Source of the DNA: Oscheius dolichura
Taxonomy: Eukaryota > Nematoda > Chromadorea > Rhabditida > Rhabditidae
Assembly (NCBI GenBank): GCA_932521035.1
Contig: OW051496.1
Location: 9,858,001-9,922,000, forward strand
Length of the DNA stretch: 64,000 nt
Direction of reading: 5' to 3'
The position numbers and the translations under genes were made by a program. Position 1 is the first letter of the stretch, and every line of letters begins with the position of its first letter. The notes below the pieces were generated by a model. It saw nothing but the letters and a program-made list of their open reading frames with translations, ran no database searches and was not told where the DNA came from. Positions 33,587 through 43,402 of the stretch are shown here, in pieces.

Positions 33587-34765
33587 CTAGGCTCTGATCG
33601 GCTCGAAGCAATATTGAAGTTCAAGCTCTTCTTGAAGGCCGAGATTTATTGCTTCGCGAACACGGGTGATTTCATCCAACTCTTGCTTGCGGTTCAATAA
33701 ACAATCCTATATAGAACTGCTGATTGTGACATACCTCTTCAGTCTCTTTCAGCTGCTCCTTTAGCCGTTCATTTTCCCTTTCCAGTCTTTTCAGCTTCTC
33801 CTCCAATTCTGCCATCTTTCCCGCGTTCTCCTTGGCAATGATTTCAGCCAGCTGTTCCACCGTTTTTAGCCCGATTTCTGACGATTTCTTCCAATTTTCG
33901 GCCACCTTCATCAGACTTTCTACAAACGGTTCGTAGGGAATGGCAAGGAGAGGTTGGGCCAGCGCTTCTCGGTGATTATTCCTCTGCCCAGAGCGACATA
34001 TCTTATGTTCGTCTTGATGAGGAGTCTTCCAGTGAACACGTTTTTTTGCGTTTTCAGAAGAACACCTGTCTTCACCATCCTCTTCTTCTTCTGAAGAACA
34101 GCTGTCACTTTGACATTTTAGAGCTCTAAAAGACGGATATTTTCAGAGGAAAGTCGAAAAACTGGCCCTTTATTAGGCTGCTCTAGTCTCTTCTTCGCTC
34201 CTCCATTCTGTTTCTCCTTTCTTTCCCCATTTTCCTGAAAACTTACTGTATTCCAATGATAAATGATACTCACTTCAAGTCCCTTGTACTTCAAATAATT
34301 CTGGAAAGCCTCCAAGGCGGCTGGATCACCCGTAGCGGTGACCAGCTTCTTCACGGAGGCCAAATCTCCCTTTGTGATCATTCGATCCACCAGGTGTATT
34401 TGCTTTTTAGAGAGGAATTTCTTGAAATTCGAACACTGTAAACTTCTTTTATGGGTGAAGAGAAGAGTTAGAGTAATACTTGTTCTTCCAACAGACTGCG
34501 GCATGTCTTCAGCTGGCCGACAGTTAGATAGTCTTCCAAGAATTCGAGTCTCTTGTCAATTGAAAGATTATCTATGCCGATAATGGCCAGGACGTCTTCT
34601 TGATGACAAGGTTGGAGAGAGCCGATAAATTCTGTCATGGGGTCGGCCTGAAGCTTTCCATGATCCCAATTTTGGTCAATCTCTTACCTTTTCCTGGACA
34701 GCAGGCGTTTCTCTGCCTTTTTCTTCGCCATTTTGGATAGAAGGAACTGTCTTATTGAGTGCCAT
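33587..34765 (-). CDS. Coiled-coil protein with a PP1-docking motif
   Basis: ATG 34765 starts MALNKTVPSIQNGEEKGR. Next comes TEFIGSLQPCHQEDVLAIIG with KRLEFLEDYLTVGQL (34.5-34.65 kb), then KKFLSKKQIHLVDRMITKGD (34.4 kb), which suggests a helical repeat-like N-terminal part. Around 34.05 kb an acidic patch SEEEEDGED is followed by KKRVHWKTP, a good match to the RVx(F/W) protein phosphatase 1 docking motif. The C-terminal part is a heptad-rich coiled coil (AELEEKLKRLERENERLKEQ, 33.75-33.85 kb) and the protein ends EPIRA. I could not place a canonical intron that joins the frames on either side of 34.12 kb. A missed exon boundary or a sequence error there remains possible. Family unknown. Confidence 0.65.
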
Positions 34766-35208
34766 TCTGAAATTATCAAATCCGTAAAAAAATAGCACAG
34801 ATCTAAATTTTAGAGAGAGAGAAAAGGAAAGAAGACCTTGAGCCATGGGAGATGGCCGTTATACAGGGGAGAGAACAAATAGAGCCCTCTTTTTATTGAA
34901 GTGAATCAAGCGGAATAGGGTGATTTCTTACGATTTCAATCGTTTGAAGACCATTAAATCCCAAAAAGCTTTTCCATACTTCCTGCGGAAACACTCGTTG
35001 TTTGACTAGTCGCCCCTCCGGTGAGAAGTTCACACTGATAAGACGGTTAGTTGGTCTTTTGTAGCCATCAAGAAGACCTCATATTTCGTCAAGGGGGGTA
35101 ATGGCGGATATTTTGGCTTATTCCAGGAAATCCTAGATTTTCCAACATAAGACAATTCAAGAACATTTACATCAAGAGAACGAGTGGCTCTTCATTAAAG
35201 CTAGAGTT

Positions 35209-35366
35209 ATAGTCCTTTACCAAAAAAATAGGGTTACCGTAACGGGTCGCAAAACCTTCCGCGCGGGACCTTTTGAGCAAAAGTGATCGGGGTTTTCGGT
35301 TTCTCTCGATTTTTCTTCGCCGTTTGACCAAAAGATCCCGAAGAGACAAATGTATGGTAATCCTAG
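35209..35366. mobile_element. Family B MITE
   Basis: Left TATAGTCCTTTACCAAAAAA, GGGTTACCGTAACGGGTCGC, core TTCCGCGCGGGACCTTTTGA. The right end is truncated after TATGGTAATCCTA. Confidence 0.85.
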
Positions 35367-35439
35367 TGGAACAATCCTTCCCCATCCTTTCTAGTTCCGA
35401 AAAAGTCCACACGCTCTTCCTTTTTCGTTTTTATTTAAC

Positions 35440-35845
35440 CCATTCATTCCCATGTGTTCAAAAATGAACATTTTTTGCTTTGGTCCCCCCCCCCTTTGGT
35501 GTTTTTCGTTCAAGTTGGAAAATTTTTTTCTTGAAAAATAGGTTCATTCGATAGCGCCTCTGACCGTCAGATAGCTGAGCTGTTTTCTAACGGTTTGGAA
35601 CGTCACAGTGAGGAATCGACAGCGTTTTACCAGAATTAAGCCTTTTTCTATGAGTGGTCTACTTTTGTCGAGGCTTATAGAAGGGCTTAATTCTGGTAAA
35701 ACGTTGTCGATTCCTCACTGTGACGCTCTCAAGCTGATGAAAGAAATTCTCCTTGTAGACGGCGAGAGACGCCATCGAATGGATCTACTCTCCTCTCCCT
35801 GTAAAAAATTTCTTGAAATGGGAAATTCGGGCAAAAATGGGTTAA
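35440..35845. mobile_element. Large foldback (inverted-repeat) element
   Basis: The inner arms are nearly perfect over about 50 nt: CGTCACAGTGAGGAATCGAC and AGCGTTTTACCAGAATTAAG on the left, complements on the right, with a loop of about 20 nt near 35665. Weaker pairing extends to AACCCATTCATTCCC on the left and AAAAATGGGTTAA on the right. The open frame across it is not a gene. Confidence 0.8.
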
Positions 35846-36064
35846 GCTGCAACCAATCCTTGCCATGTTCTCCCTAGTCTAATGAAAACCGACCGGGTTT
35901 GTCCAAAAACATTAATCCCCTCCAGATTATTCTCGGCTTCTACCGTTTTCTATGCTCTTGCCTTTCGTCTTTCTGCTACCTTTCGCGGTATTTCTACGTC
36001 TTTTTTCCTTGAAATTCAATAAATCTTTAGGCATCGGCTACCGGAAAGCGGGCAACCGTAAACT

Positions 36065-36298
36065 TTGTCGAGAGTTTTGGGTGCGTTTCTCATTTCCCCT
36101 TCTTTAAATTATCTTCTCAATTTCAAGTTAACAACAGCCCAATGCTGTTTCGCATTGTATGGTGTGCTTTTCGCAATTTCTCTTACCATTTGGTGTGTAA
36201 TTGTACGCCATCACCGTAACAGCCGGGAGAGACGCGCGTCGCTCAAGAAGAACAGACGAGAAAAGGAGAAATTGAAGAGTGCGCTTCAGTCGAAATAA
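36065..36298 (+). CDS. Possible small single-TM protein with basic tail
   Basis: A reading frame with a hydrophobic helix (YGVLFAISLTIWCVIV) followed by a strongly basic tail (RRASLKKNRREKEKL) up to a stop at 36298. It follows an acceptor-like AACAACAG at about 36138. I find no ATG or clean upstream exon, so only the last exon is suggested. Confidence 0.3.
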   Translation: MSRVLGAFLISPSLNYLLNFKLTTAQCCFALYGVLFAISLTIWCVIVRHHRNSRERRASLKKNRREKEKLKSALQSK

Positions 36299-36494
36299 AG
36301 AAGCAGTTCGTTGTTTGTCAACAGTGGAAGGAGAAGTATGAAATAAAGTGTTTTTTTTATCTTGGGATTTTCTCTTATTCTCCTATGTCGGCCAATAGAA
36401 GCCGGAAGTCCGTTCCGTCATCAGGAAACTCAGTATTTTAGGATTTTCTGGCGCAATAAACTATAGTCCTAGCGGTCGCCACAGTCCTACCATT

Positions 36495-36661
36495 CAGAAA
36501 ATAGCCTTACCGTATCGTTGATTTGTCTCGTCGGAACCTTTTTGGACAAACGGCGAAGAAAAATCGAGATAAATCGAACATCCCGATCATTTTTGGTTAA
36601 AAGGTCCCGCGCGGAATGTTCTGCGACCCGTTACCGTAACCCTATTTTTTAGAAAGACTAC
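36495..36661. mobile_element. Family B MITE, reverse orientation
   Basis: Left AGAAAATAGCCTTACCGTAT; right GACCCGTTACCGTAACCCTA followed by TTTTTTAGAAAGACTA. The core is CCCGCGCGGAATGTT. Confidence 0.8.
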
Positions 36662-37055
36662 AATATTTCGTAAAGAACCTTTCCCTCCTTTAAAAACTCC
36701 TATACCCCAGTAAAACTCTGCTCTGTTATTATTTACTCTCCTCCTGGGCGAAATCACTGATCAGTGTTCACAGATCGCGTCTTCTCCGTCTCTATCCGAT
36801 TTTCTTCTCTTTTTCCTAACCTAACCGCTTTCCTACGATTTCTTCTGACCAAAAATTTCTTTCCCAGCTTTTACTAATCCAGCATTCTTCGTTGCAATCC
36901 AATTGAAACGGTCAGTTTTCAATTTTCGGTAAAAAGAACCAGCGTGGGACTAAAAATAGGAAGAAACCGAGGTTGGAAACTGAAAAATAGCGCATTACTT
37001 CCTTATTTCCTGTTTTTTCTTTACTTCTACCCATTTGTATTGAAATTTCTAGAAA

Positions 37056-37834
37056 ATGACCCGCTACAAGCTGATCTACTTCCCGATTCGTGGTGTTGTT
37101 GAGAAGATTCGTCAACTTTTCGTCGTTGCCAATCAAGATTTCGAGGATTTTCGTGTTCCCCGGGGCGAATGGGCCAAGTTCCGGCACAGTACACCATTTT
37201 TGAAAGTTCCCGTTCTTGAAGAAGACGGGAAACAGTTGGCGCAGAGCGGCGCCATTACTCGGTATCTTGGCAGGAAATTTGGTATGCAGATTATTTTTTC
37301 TCGAGGGTTTCCTTGTTCTGGCTGATTTATATGGCCGCTTTTAGTATTTTTCTCCAAAAAAATGGAGTAAATAGTGAAAAATAAGTCCAAATGATTAATT
37401 TTCCAGGTCTCGCTGGGGAAGGCGCCTGGGAAGAGGCCCAAGTCGACTCGTACGCTTCCCAATGGGAGGACTTCCTCCATGAGATACATCCGTATTTCCT
37501 CGTGAAGGCTAAAATTCGCCAAGGAGATCTGGAAAAGTTGAAGAGGGACGTCTACCTGCCGGCCGTCAAGAAGCATTTCCCCTTCTTTGTCAATGCCATC
37601 AAGAGCAGCGGCAGTGGCTATGTGGTCAGCTCAGGGCTCACCTATGTCGACCTGCCCATTGCTGAATACACGGCGGATTTGGTCAAAGAGGAGCCAAAGA
37701 TTCTTGAGCCCTATCCGGAGCTGGTCGGTCACAAGGAGAAGGTTCATAGCCAGCCGGAGCTGAAGAAGTGGCTGGAGACTCGACCTCCTTCTGAACAGCT
37801 GGCTGCTGCTTCCCCTTCGTTTTTCAAAAAATAA
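37056..37834 (+). CDS. Sigma-class glutathione S-transferase
   Basis: Cytosolic GST that conjugates glutathione to electrophiles. Two exons, 37056-37281 and 37407-37834, about 217 residues, close to the family length. The N-terminal thioredoxin-like domain starts MTRYKLIYFPIRGVVEKIRQ, with the catalytic Tyr in the IYF position, the VPVLEEDG cis-Pro segment and the QSGAITRYLGRKFG glutathione-binding motif. The C-terminal helical domain has DSYASQWEDFLHEI and ends with a slightly long Ser/Lys tail (SPSFFKK). The ATG follows a TTCTAG acceptor by 4 nt, consistent with trans-splicing. An AATAAA signal is at 37863. Confidence 0.95.
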
Positions 37835-37862
37835 AGATCATCCCTTGAAATTGTTCTATTCA

Positions 37863-37868
37863 AATAAA
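37863..37868 (+). promoter_or_regulatory. Polyadenylation signal of the GST gene
   Basis: AATAAA about 30 nt after the GST stop codon. Confidence 0.55.
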
Positions 37869-38024
37869 CACATCGAAAAAAGGCAGTAAAAACAGTATCA
37901 GAGCAATGTTTTATTAGAAGCGACAGCCGGAAAAAGAGGCGAGATCTCTTCTGGCTGGATGTTGTTCGTCGTCTTCTAATAGCGGCAGACTTGTGGCCAC
38001 GTGCTCATTTTTCGGGGTGGCTCC

Positions 38025-38270
38025 TTATTTCTTCGACTTCTTTGCGCTCTTCGTCTTCTTCGGTGCTTGTAAAACTTTACTCTTCTTATCCTGTTCCTTG
38101 ATGCTTGCATTTGGTGTTGCGCCCATATTCTCCTTGTCGCTTTCACTGGTCTCTCCGGTAGTCTGGCCAGGCTGCGGCTCCCTCGGATACTATTGGCCCG
38201 GCTGCTGATTTCTCCGACACTGCTGGCCTGGCTCCTGATGGCTCTCGGAGTGGTCCCATTGGAGGTGCCC
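38025..38270 (-). CDS. Possible Lys-rich protein C-terminus or remnant
   Basis: The minus strand ends in a basic tail (KKSKVLQAPKKTKSAKKSKK, stop at 38025) preceded by TGETSESDKENMGATPN. Upstream, two frames show a repeated EPQPGQ / PAVSEKSAAGPIVSEG pattern, but a stop interrupts one of them and no start is visible before a half family A element. It may be a degraded or mis-spliced low-complexity gene. Confidence 0.2.
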
Positions 38271-38297
38271 GTCAGATTGGTCGAGCTGATGGTTCAA

Positions 38298-38370
38298 AAG
38301 AGCTACAAAACTGTGACGCCTTTGCCGATACTTTACGGGTGCAGGGGATCAGACTACCGAGGAGTGAGCC
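38298..38370. mobile_element. Family A MITE, right half
   Basis: AGCTACAAAACTGTGACGCC, then ACTTTACGGGTGCAGGGGAT and ACTACCGAGGAGTGAGCC. The left TIR is missing. Confidence 0.7.
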
Positions 38371-38472
38371 GTTCTCATATGATGGGCACTAAAACTCCTC
38401 AGAATACAGCAAAATTGACTTTATTACGTTATCTTTACTGATAACAAAAAACAAAACGAGATAAATACTAGT

Positions 38473-41180
38473 TTAACAAGGTCCATAACTCATATGGAAG
38501 CCTCCTCGAACGTCGCTTTCATTCGTCTCGAACTTCACTCTGACATCTCCGATTATTTGGATCATTGTTCCACTGACATCCAGTCCAGTTAATCTGAAAA
38601 ACGGCATACTGTAGAGAGAAAAAGACTGTTAAAATAACCACCCTGTTAAAAAGTAAACACCCTACGCCACGAGTTCGTCTCCCTCTTTTCCATTGGACAG
38701 CTGATAAAACCGCAGAAAGTCCTTCTCCGGCTCCAATTCATAATAAACGGTGAAGCAGATCTTCTCCTTATTCACTGCCTAAAAGTATTCCTCCCATTTT
38801 TTTGGAAAAGAAGAAAAACGAACCTTGAAGTCATAGACCTTTCGTTGATGGTTACAGTATCTAGCGGTTTGGGGATCCGGCAACCAGGGCTCTTTGCTGT
38901 TAGTCACCAATTTGTAGTTTTTAGGAACTTGAATGAAGGAAGTCTGTCCATAGTCGGTGACACTCTTCTTTTCACTGAAGGTATTCACACAGACTGGAAA
39001 ATAACTCTACTATAGAAATAGAAGGGGTAACCTTTTTCAGCGCTCAGTAAATAGTCAGTAATGAAACGGGTCACGGTCCTGTCTGTCGTGTCAGAAGCGG
39101 TAAAGACGCTCCACCCGGAGGGGGTCTTGATCAGGGACTCGATAGCTTTGACAGATGGCTGGTCCAATCGGTAGGCAATAAAGATTGGATGGATATCGTA
39201 TTCTGTGAAGTCTAGAGCCTTCAAGCTTTCCAGATCCAAGGGGCTGGAAATAATTATCTCGATATGTGTGGAACTACAGTATTAATCCAGGAAACCATCC
39301 CAGGGTAGAGGAAACGGCCCTGGGATTACGGTATAGTTGTTTTCCAGAATAGGGTTATGATAACGGGTCGCAGAAACTTCCGCGCGGGACCTTTTGAGCA
39401 AAGGTGATCGGGATTTTCGATTTCTCTCCATTTTTCTTCCCCGTTTCCTCAAAAACTCTATCTATCAGGTTACGGTAGCCTTCCTGCCCCTCTTTTGAAT
39501 AACTAACACATTATTAGAGATGACCAGCAGGAGGCGTTGAGCATTTGGCCTCGTATTTTGATATTCGAATCCTTCTGTATTATTCACCCGGAACATACTT
39601 TTCTCTTTATCGAGAAGAGGAGACAATGCACTGAAAATGGGATACGGATTCCAGTTAAAATGGGTCTTACTGAGCATATCTCGTAGAAAGGAATCGGATA
39701 TGGGGTAAGGAGCGGAGTTGGCTGATAACTGCGGTGGATTCCGAGACCCAGGGCTGAAAAATCCTCATTGTCTGGTTGTTTTTAGGTCTTACCTGGAGCA
39801 GGTTGGCGGAATTTATCTGGGTCATAGAATTCAGGGCCAAGCGGGTGCCTTTCTTCCCATTGTCCGTCGCATTTCCATTTACGACGCTTCCTTTTATTTT
39901 CTCCACTATTTTAGCTGCCAGTTCTTTCGTCTGGAATTCTCTTTATAGTAAAACTCTTCTATAGTCCTTTTCCAAAAAATAGGGTTACCGTAACGGGTCG
40001 CCAAACCTTCCGCGCGGGACCTTTTGACCAAAAGTGGTCGGGATTATGGATTTCTCTCGATTTTTCTTCGCCGGTTGACCAAAAGGTCCCGAAGAGAGAA
40101 ATGTACAGTAACCTTATTTTTTGGAAAAAGATCGCTCTCACCTCATTGAAAATAGCCGAGCCTCCCACATTCTTTCCGCCGTCTACCATAATCAGTAGAT
40201 CATACGAAATGGAAGAGTACTCCTTGCCATTATCCTTCGTGGTCAAATTGCCCAGTGGTTCTTTCTCTTTCGCAGGAGAAGGAGCCGGCTCCACAGTGCT
40301 TCTCTGTGTTGGTTCCGGTCGTCGTCTTCTCGGATTGACTGGCGGTTTTGACGTAACTGTTTCACTTTCATCCGGTTGGGAAACTTTTCCTTAAAATTAA
40401 ACATTTTTTCAACCTAAAAAATGGAAGAACCTTGGCAACAATAAGCATAGAAGTCTCCCTGGATACAGTAGGTCCTGGAGGGACAGAATCTGTGGGAGCA
40501 GTTTCTTCCCAGTTCTCCAGTCTTCGAGAGACCGTACACTTCACACAGTGGTCCTTTTTTATTCTCTTCTACTTTGGCTAAAATGGACTTATTAAACAAA
40601 AGTTCATATTATTGCCCAAAATTCTCTCAAATAAGGGCATTGAAGGGTGCAAAATGCATAAATATTTTGAAAACGAGATTAGAGCCCGCCCCCTACCTGT
40701 AACCGAGTCGTCACAGCACTGCCCCGTCCCTTTCGTATAACCAGCGTAGGAGCACGTGAACCCTTCTTTACACTCTTAAAGTTTTCTTTATTAAAAAATT
40801 ACAGTATTTATTATAAATATAACAAAACGTACTCATTAGCGGTTCAGCTGTAGAACGCCTATGTAGGGTACAAATGGGGGCACTTGTAGGATAACCCGGG
40901 CAGGAGTAGCCCATATCCTCTGGAATGGCTACCATATACCTTGTCTCGTATGTATTGGCCAAATTCCCTCCACAACCTTTATAAAGAAATGGGAAGGTCT
41001 CCCCCGTATTATAGTCAAAGTAGTACTGAAATTCAAGCTTTTTTTTTAAATTAGAGATAAAACTTTGGTCCCGGCTGTTCCGTTTTCTCCTTTCTGACAG
41101 TCCCTCCCAAAATCAGGCTCCATGAATCCCAAAACGGCGGGGATAAATAGAATAGGAAGAAGAAGAAGAAGACGAGACAT
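38473..41180 (-). CDS. Secreted protein: Kunitz-like module, cysteine-rich module, VWA and CUB domains
   Basis: ATG 41180 opens a signal peptide (SRLLLLLPILFIPAVLG). A cysteine-poor Kunitz-like module follows (FGRDCQKGENGTAGTK | YYFDYNTGETFPFLYKGCGG), then CPGYP...ECKEGFTCSYAGYTKG and KGPLCEVYGLSKTGELGRNC...FCPSRTYCIQGDFYAYCC. Next is a Pro/Arg linker, then a von Willebrand A-like domain starting YDLLIMVDGGKNVGGSAIFN (40.18 kb) and continuing through LLLVISNNVLVI (39.5 kb) and DIHPIFIAYRLDQP (39.2 kb). It ends with a CUB-type C-terminus (VKFETNESDVRGGFHMSYGP). The MIDAS DxSxS is altered to DGGKN, so metal binding is doubtful. Family B copies are in introns at 39332-39482 and 39961-40130. The first third is paralogous to the gene immediately upstream. 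Probably an extracellular adhesion or defence-type protein. Confidence 0.8.
39332..39482. mobile_element. Family B MITE, right end degraded
   Basis: Left TATAGTTGTTTTCCAGAATA, GATAACGGGTCGCAGAAACT, core CCGCGCGGGACC. The right end survives only as GGTTACGGTAGCC. Confidence 0.75.
39961..40130. mobile_element. Family B MITE, full length
   Basis: ATAGTCCTTTTCCAAAAAAT on the left and AACCTTATTTTTTGGAAAAA on the right, with an intact core. It sits in the intron inside the VWA domain coding region. Confidence 0.85.
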
Positions 41181-41502
41181 TGTAAAGGGCAACAATGTGG
41201 AACTTCTTCACCCCGGGAGAGGGTAAAACCATCTGGCACCTAAAAGACGACGAGGATCCCGCCTCCTTGTTAATGGGAGCCATGTGTCAAATTCGTTAAA
41301 GTGCCGCTTGAAATTGTTGCTGGTTGCAACAAACGAGAGTGAGAAATTTAACGAGGTGTGTGAGTCAACACTTGGAAATGCTAGGAAACCCGGAAAATTC
41401 AAACGAAAGGCGCATTTTTCCAAGTCCACGGTCGAAAATAGATCGAAAATAAAATGAAAATAGAACTTTCTCAATGAATTAGGTTTATTTCTCTCCCTCA
41501 AA

Positions 41503-42948
41503 TCATACAGCGATTAGAGTGTGGTTGGTGTCCTTCTTCTCACAGCAGTAGGCATAGTATTCTCCCTGATGGCATTCGGTTCCAGTGGGGCAGAAGTTGT
41601 GATAGCACTTGCGACCGAGGAGGACCACATCCCGTCCGTACTGTTCTTCCGTAACCGGCTTCAGACCATCCACCAGGCATTCGGGAGCATTCCGATTGAC
41701 CAGTTCCTTCTCCCGAGCGTCGATGCTGCAACATTTTCCGAAGAGATCCGTCCACGAGGAGATACAGTACGAATCATAAGGGCAGTCTTTTCCCTTCTGG
41801 CCGGCAAACACGGGTCGGCTGGTGCAGGAGCCGGTGGATTTGGGATCTCCGGGGCAGGGCTGATCTTCCACTGAAAAAGTGGGATGTAAAGGGAAAAATC
41901 AGAAGAACTGACGCATGATGGGGGCCAAGCTTCGGCTCAGGTAGCGGTTACGGTCACCTCCACAGCCGTAGTACAGGAAGGGGAAGACTTGGTTGGTGTC
42001 GTTGTCGGCGTAGTACTGTAAACGAATTTTTATATAAAAATTGGGGGCGTTGCATGAAGTCAGCTCAATTCTACAGTATAAACCTCCTGCTCTAGACCCT
42101 GGGAAGGTCAAAATGGCAAAATTCGACCCCAGAGGCGAACTTACCCTGATTCCGGGCGGGGATCCTTCCTCTCCCTCTCCACAAAGTCTTCCAGTATTGG
42201 GTTGAATATATAGTTTGCCCTGGTTGTGAAGAGAAGTGGGCGGTTTCCAGCAGCAGTAGGCGTAGAATTCTCCCTGGTGGCAGCTGGATCCTTGGGGGCA
42301 GAAGCTGTGGCTGCAGTTGCGGCTAAGCAGGACCTCGTCACGGTTGCGCTGCTTCTCGATGACGGTAGTCAAGCCGGCTGCTTTGCAGTGAGGAGCTCCA
42401 CGGTTTTCGTCTACTCGCTCTGAAATTAGTGAAATTAGTTTCGGCTGGCTGTTTTTAAAACGGATCCGATATAGTGATATTTCCTCCCCACTCCGTTCGT
42501 GGCGGAACCCAAGCCCCAAATGACCTACCAGCTGCTCTAGAATCACAACACATTCCAAAACCATTGAAGGGGAAGACCTGTTGGCAGTAAGCACTGGCTG
42601 GGCAGGCTATCGGCTGGCTGCCGGGGTAGCCTCCAGTATTGCAACCGCCAACGGAGACGGGATAGCCAGGACAGGGAGCGTAGTCCACTGAAAATTGGGT
42701 TTCCTCCTCCTTCGTAGGGTCTTACGTATAACAGGAGCCTCGCTGCGGTTGTCATAGCGGTTTCCGTCTCCTCCACAGCCACGGTAGAAGAAGGGCAGGA
42801 TCTCATAGGTGTCTCGGTCCTGGTAGTACTTGATTCCGGGGGCTGTTCCATTGTCCGTGGGTCCACAAGCTCGTCCAAGGTTGGGTTTGGTCCAATTGAA
42901 GGCAGATGTTGAGGCCAAGAAGAGGGAGAGAAGAGCGAGCCGGATCAT
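41503..42948 (-). CDS. Secreted protein with two cysteine-poor Kunitz-like plus cysteine-rich repeats
   Basis: ATG 42948 opens a signal peptide (IRLALLSLFLASTSA). Two copies of a composite module follow. Copy 1: GRACGPTDNGTAPGIKYYQD and LPFFYRGCGGDGNRY, then YAPCPGYPVSVGGC, CCDSRAA, CSHSFCPQGSSCHQGEFYAY. Copy 2: LCGEGEEGSPPGIR | YYADNDTNQVFPFLYYGCGG, then DQPCPGDPKSTGSC, CYHNFCPTGTECHQGEYYAY; it ends NHTLIAV. Splice positions match between copies (PVI|LDYAPC and PIM|LEDQPC). In a normal Kunitz fold six cysteines are expected; here only the first and the GCGG cysteine remain in each, so this is a derived module rather than a classical inhibitor. The neighbour downstream has one copy fused to VWA-CUB. 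Confidence 0.85.
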
Positions 42949-43212
42949 TGTAGACCTGGTGGTAGAATGAAGACTGATGGCCGGGGACGGCATATTTGTA
43001 CCCCTGTCTCCGTCGAGCTGTCGAGGGAGGAATACTGATAGTCTCGTTTGATAGTCACTCATTTCTTTGTTATTCTTGCATAGTAAATGACAAGACGGGG
43101 GAGACGAAATTGGGAAAAGTAAACGTCATAAACGTCATATCAATAAATCATTCCAAAAATGGCCAGAAGTTTAAAAACTGGCACGAACTACCCAGCACCT
43201 CCAACCTCCGGT

Positions 43213-43300
43213 GCGCCCTGCTCGAATGCATTATGGCGTGCGCAAGGAAAACCTCTTTGATTCGATCCCCACCGAAGGAAATTCCTTTTCGCTATTTTAT
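43213..43300 (+). repeat. tRNA-derived repeat, degenerate
   Basis: Contains GCATTATGGCGTGCGC and a B-box-like GATTCGATCCCC, followed by AAATTCCTTTTCGC. It aligns by eye with the inverted pair at 47.2-47.5 kb. Confidence 0.5.
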
Positions 43301-43402
43301 GCATCTGTTTCTGGATGAGTACGGTAATGGTTAAACGCGAGAAACTGTCCTGCCCGTCCGATATCACCACTAAACCAAAACAATTTATGAGCCAGCTTTA
43401 TA

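Larger units (their letters stand above)
34766..37055. other. Intergenic region with repeats and one weak small ORF
   Basis: Contains a family B copy (35209-35366), a large foldback (35440-35845), a poly-C run near 35490, a weak small ORF near 36.1 kb and a reverse-oriented family B copy (36495-36661). Otherwise no gene is supported before the GST. Confidence 0.45.

Noticed and set aside
35608-35877. Open frame of 89 codons on the + strand
   Set aside because: It runs through both arms of the foldback, so its sequence is dictated by the inverted repeat. There is no protein character outside it.
41521-41874. 117-codon + strand open frame
   Set aside because: Antisense shadow of the cysteine-rich exon of the tandem Kunitz-like gene.
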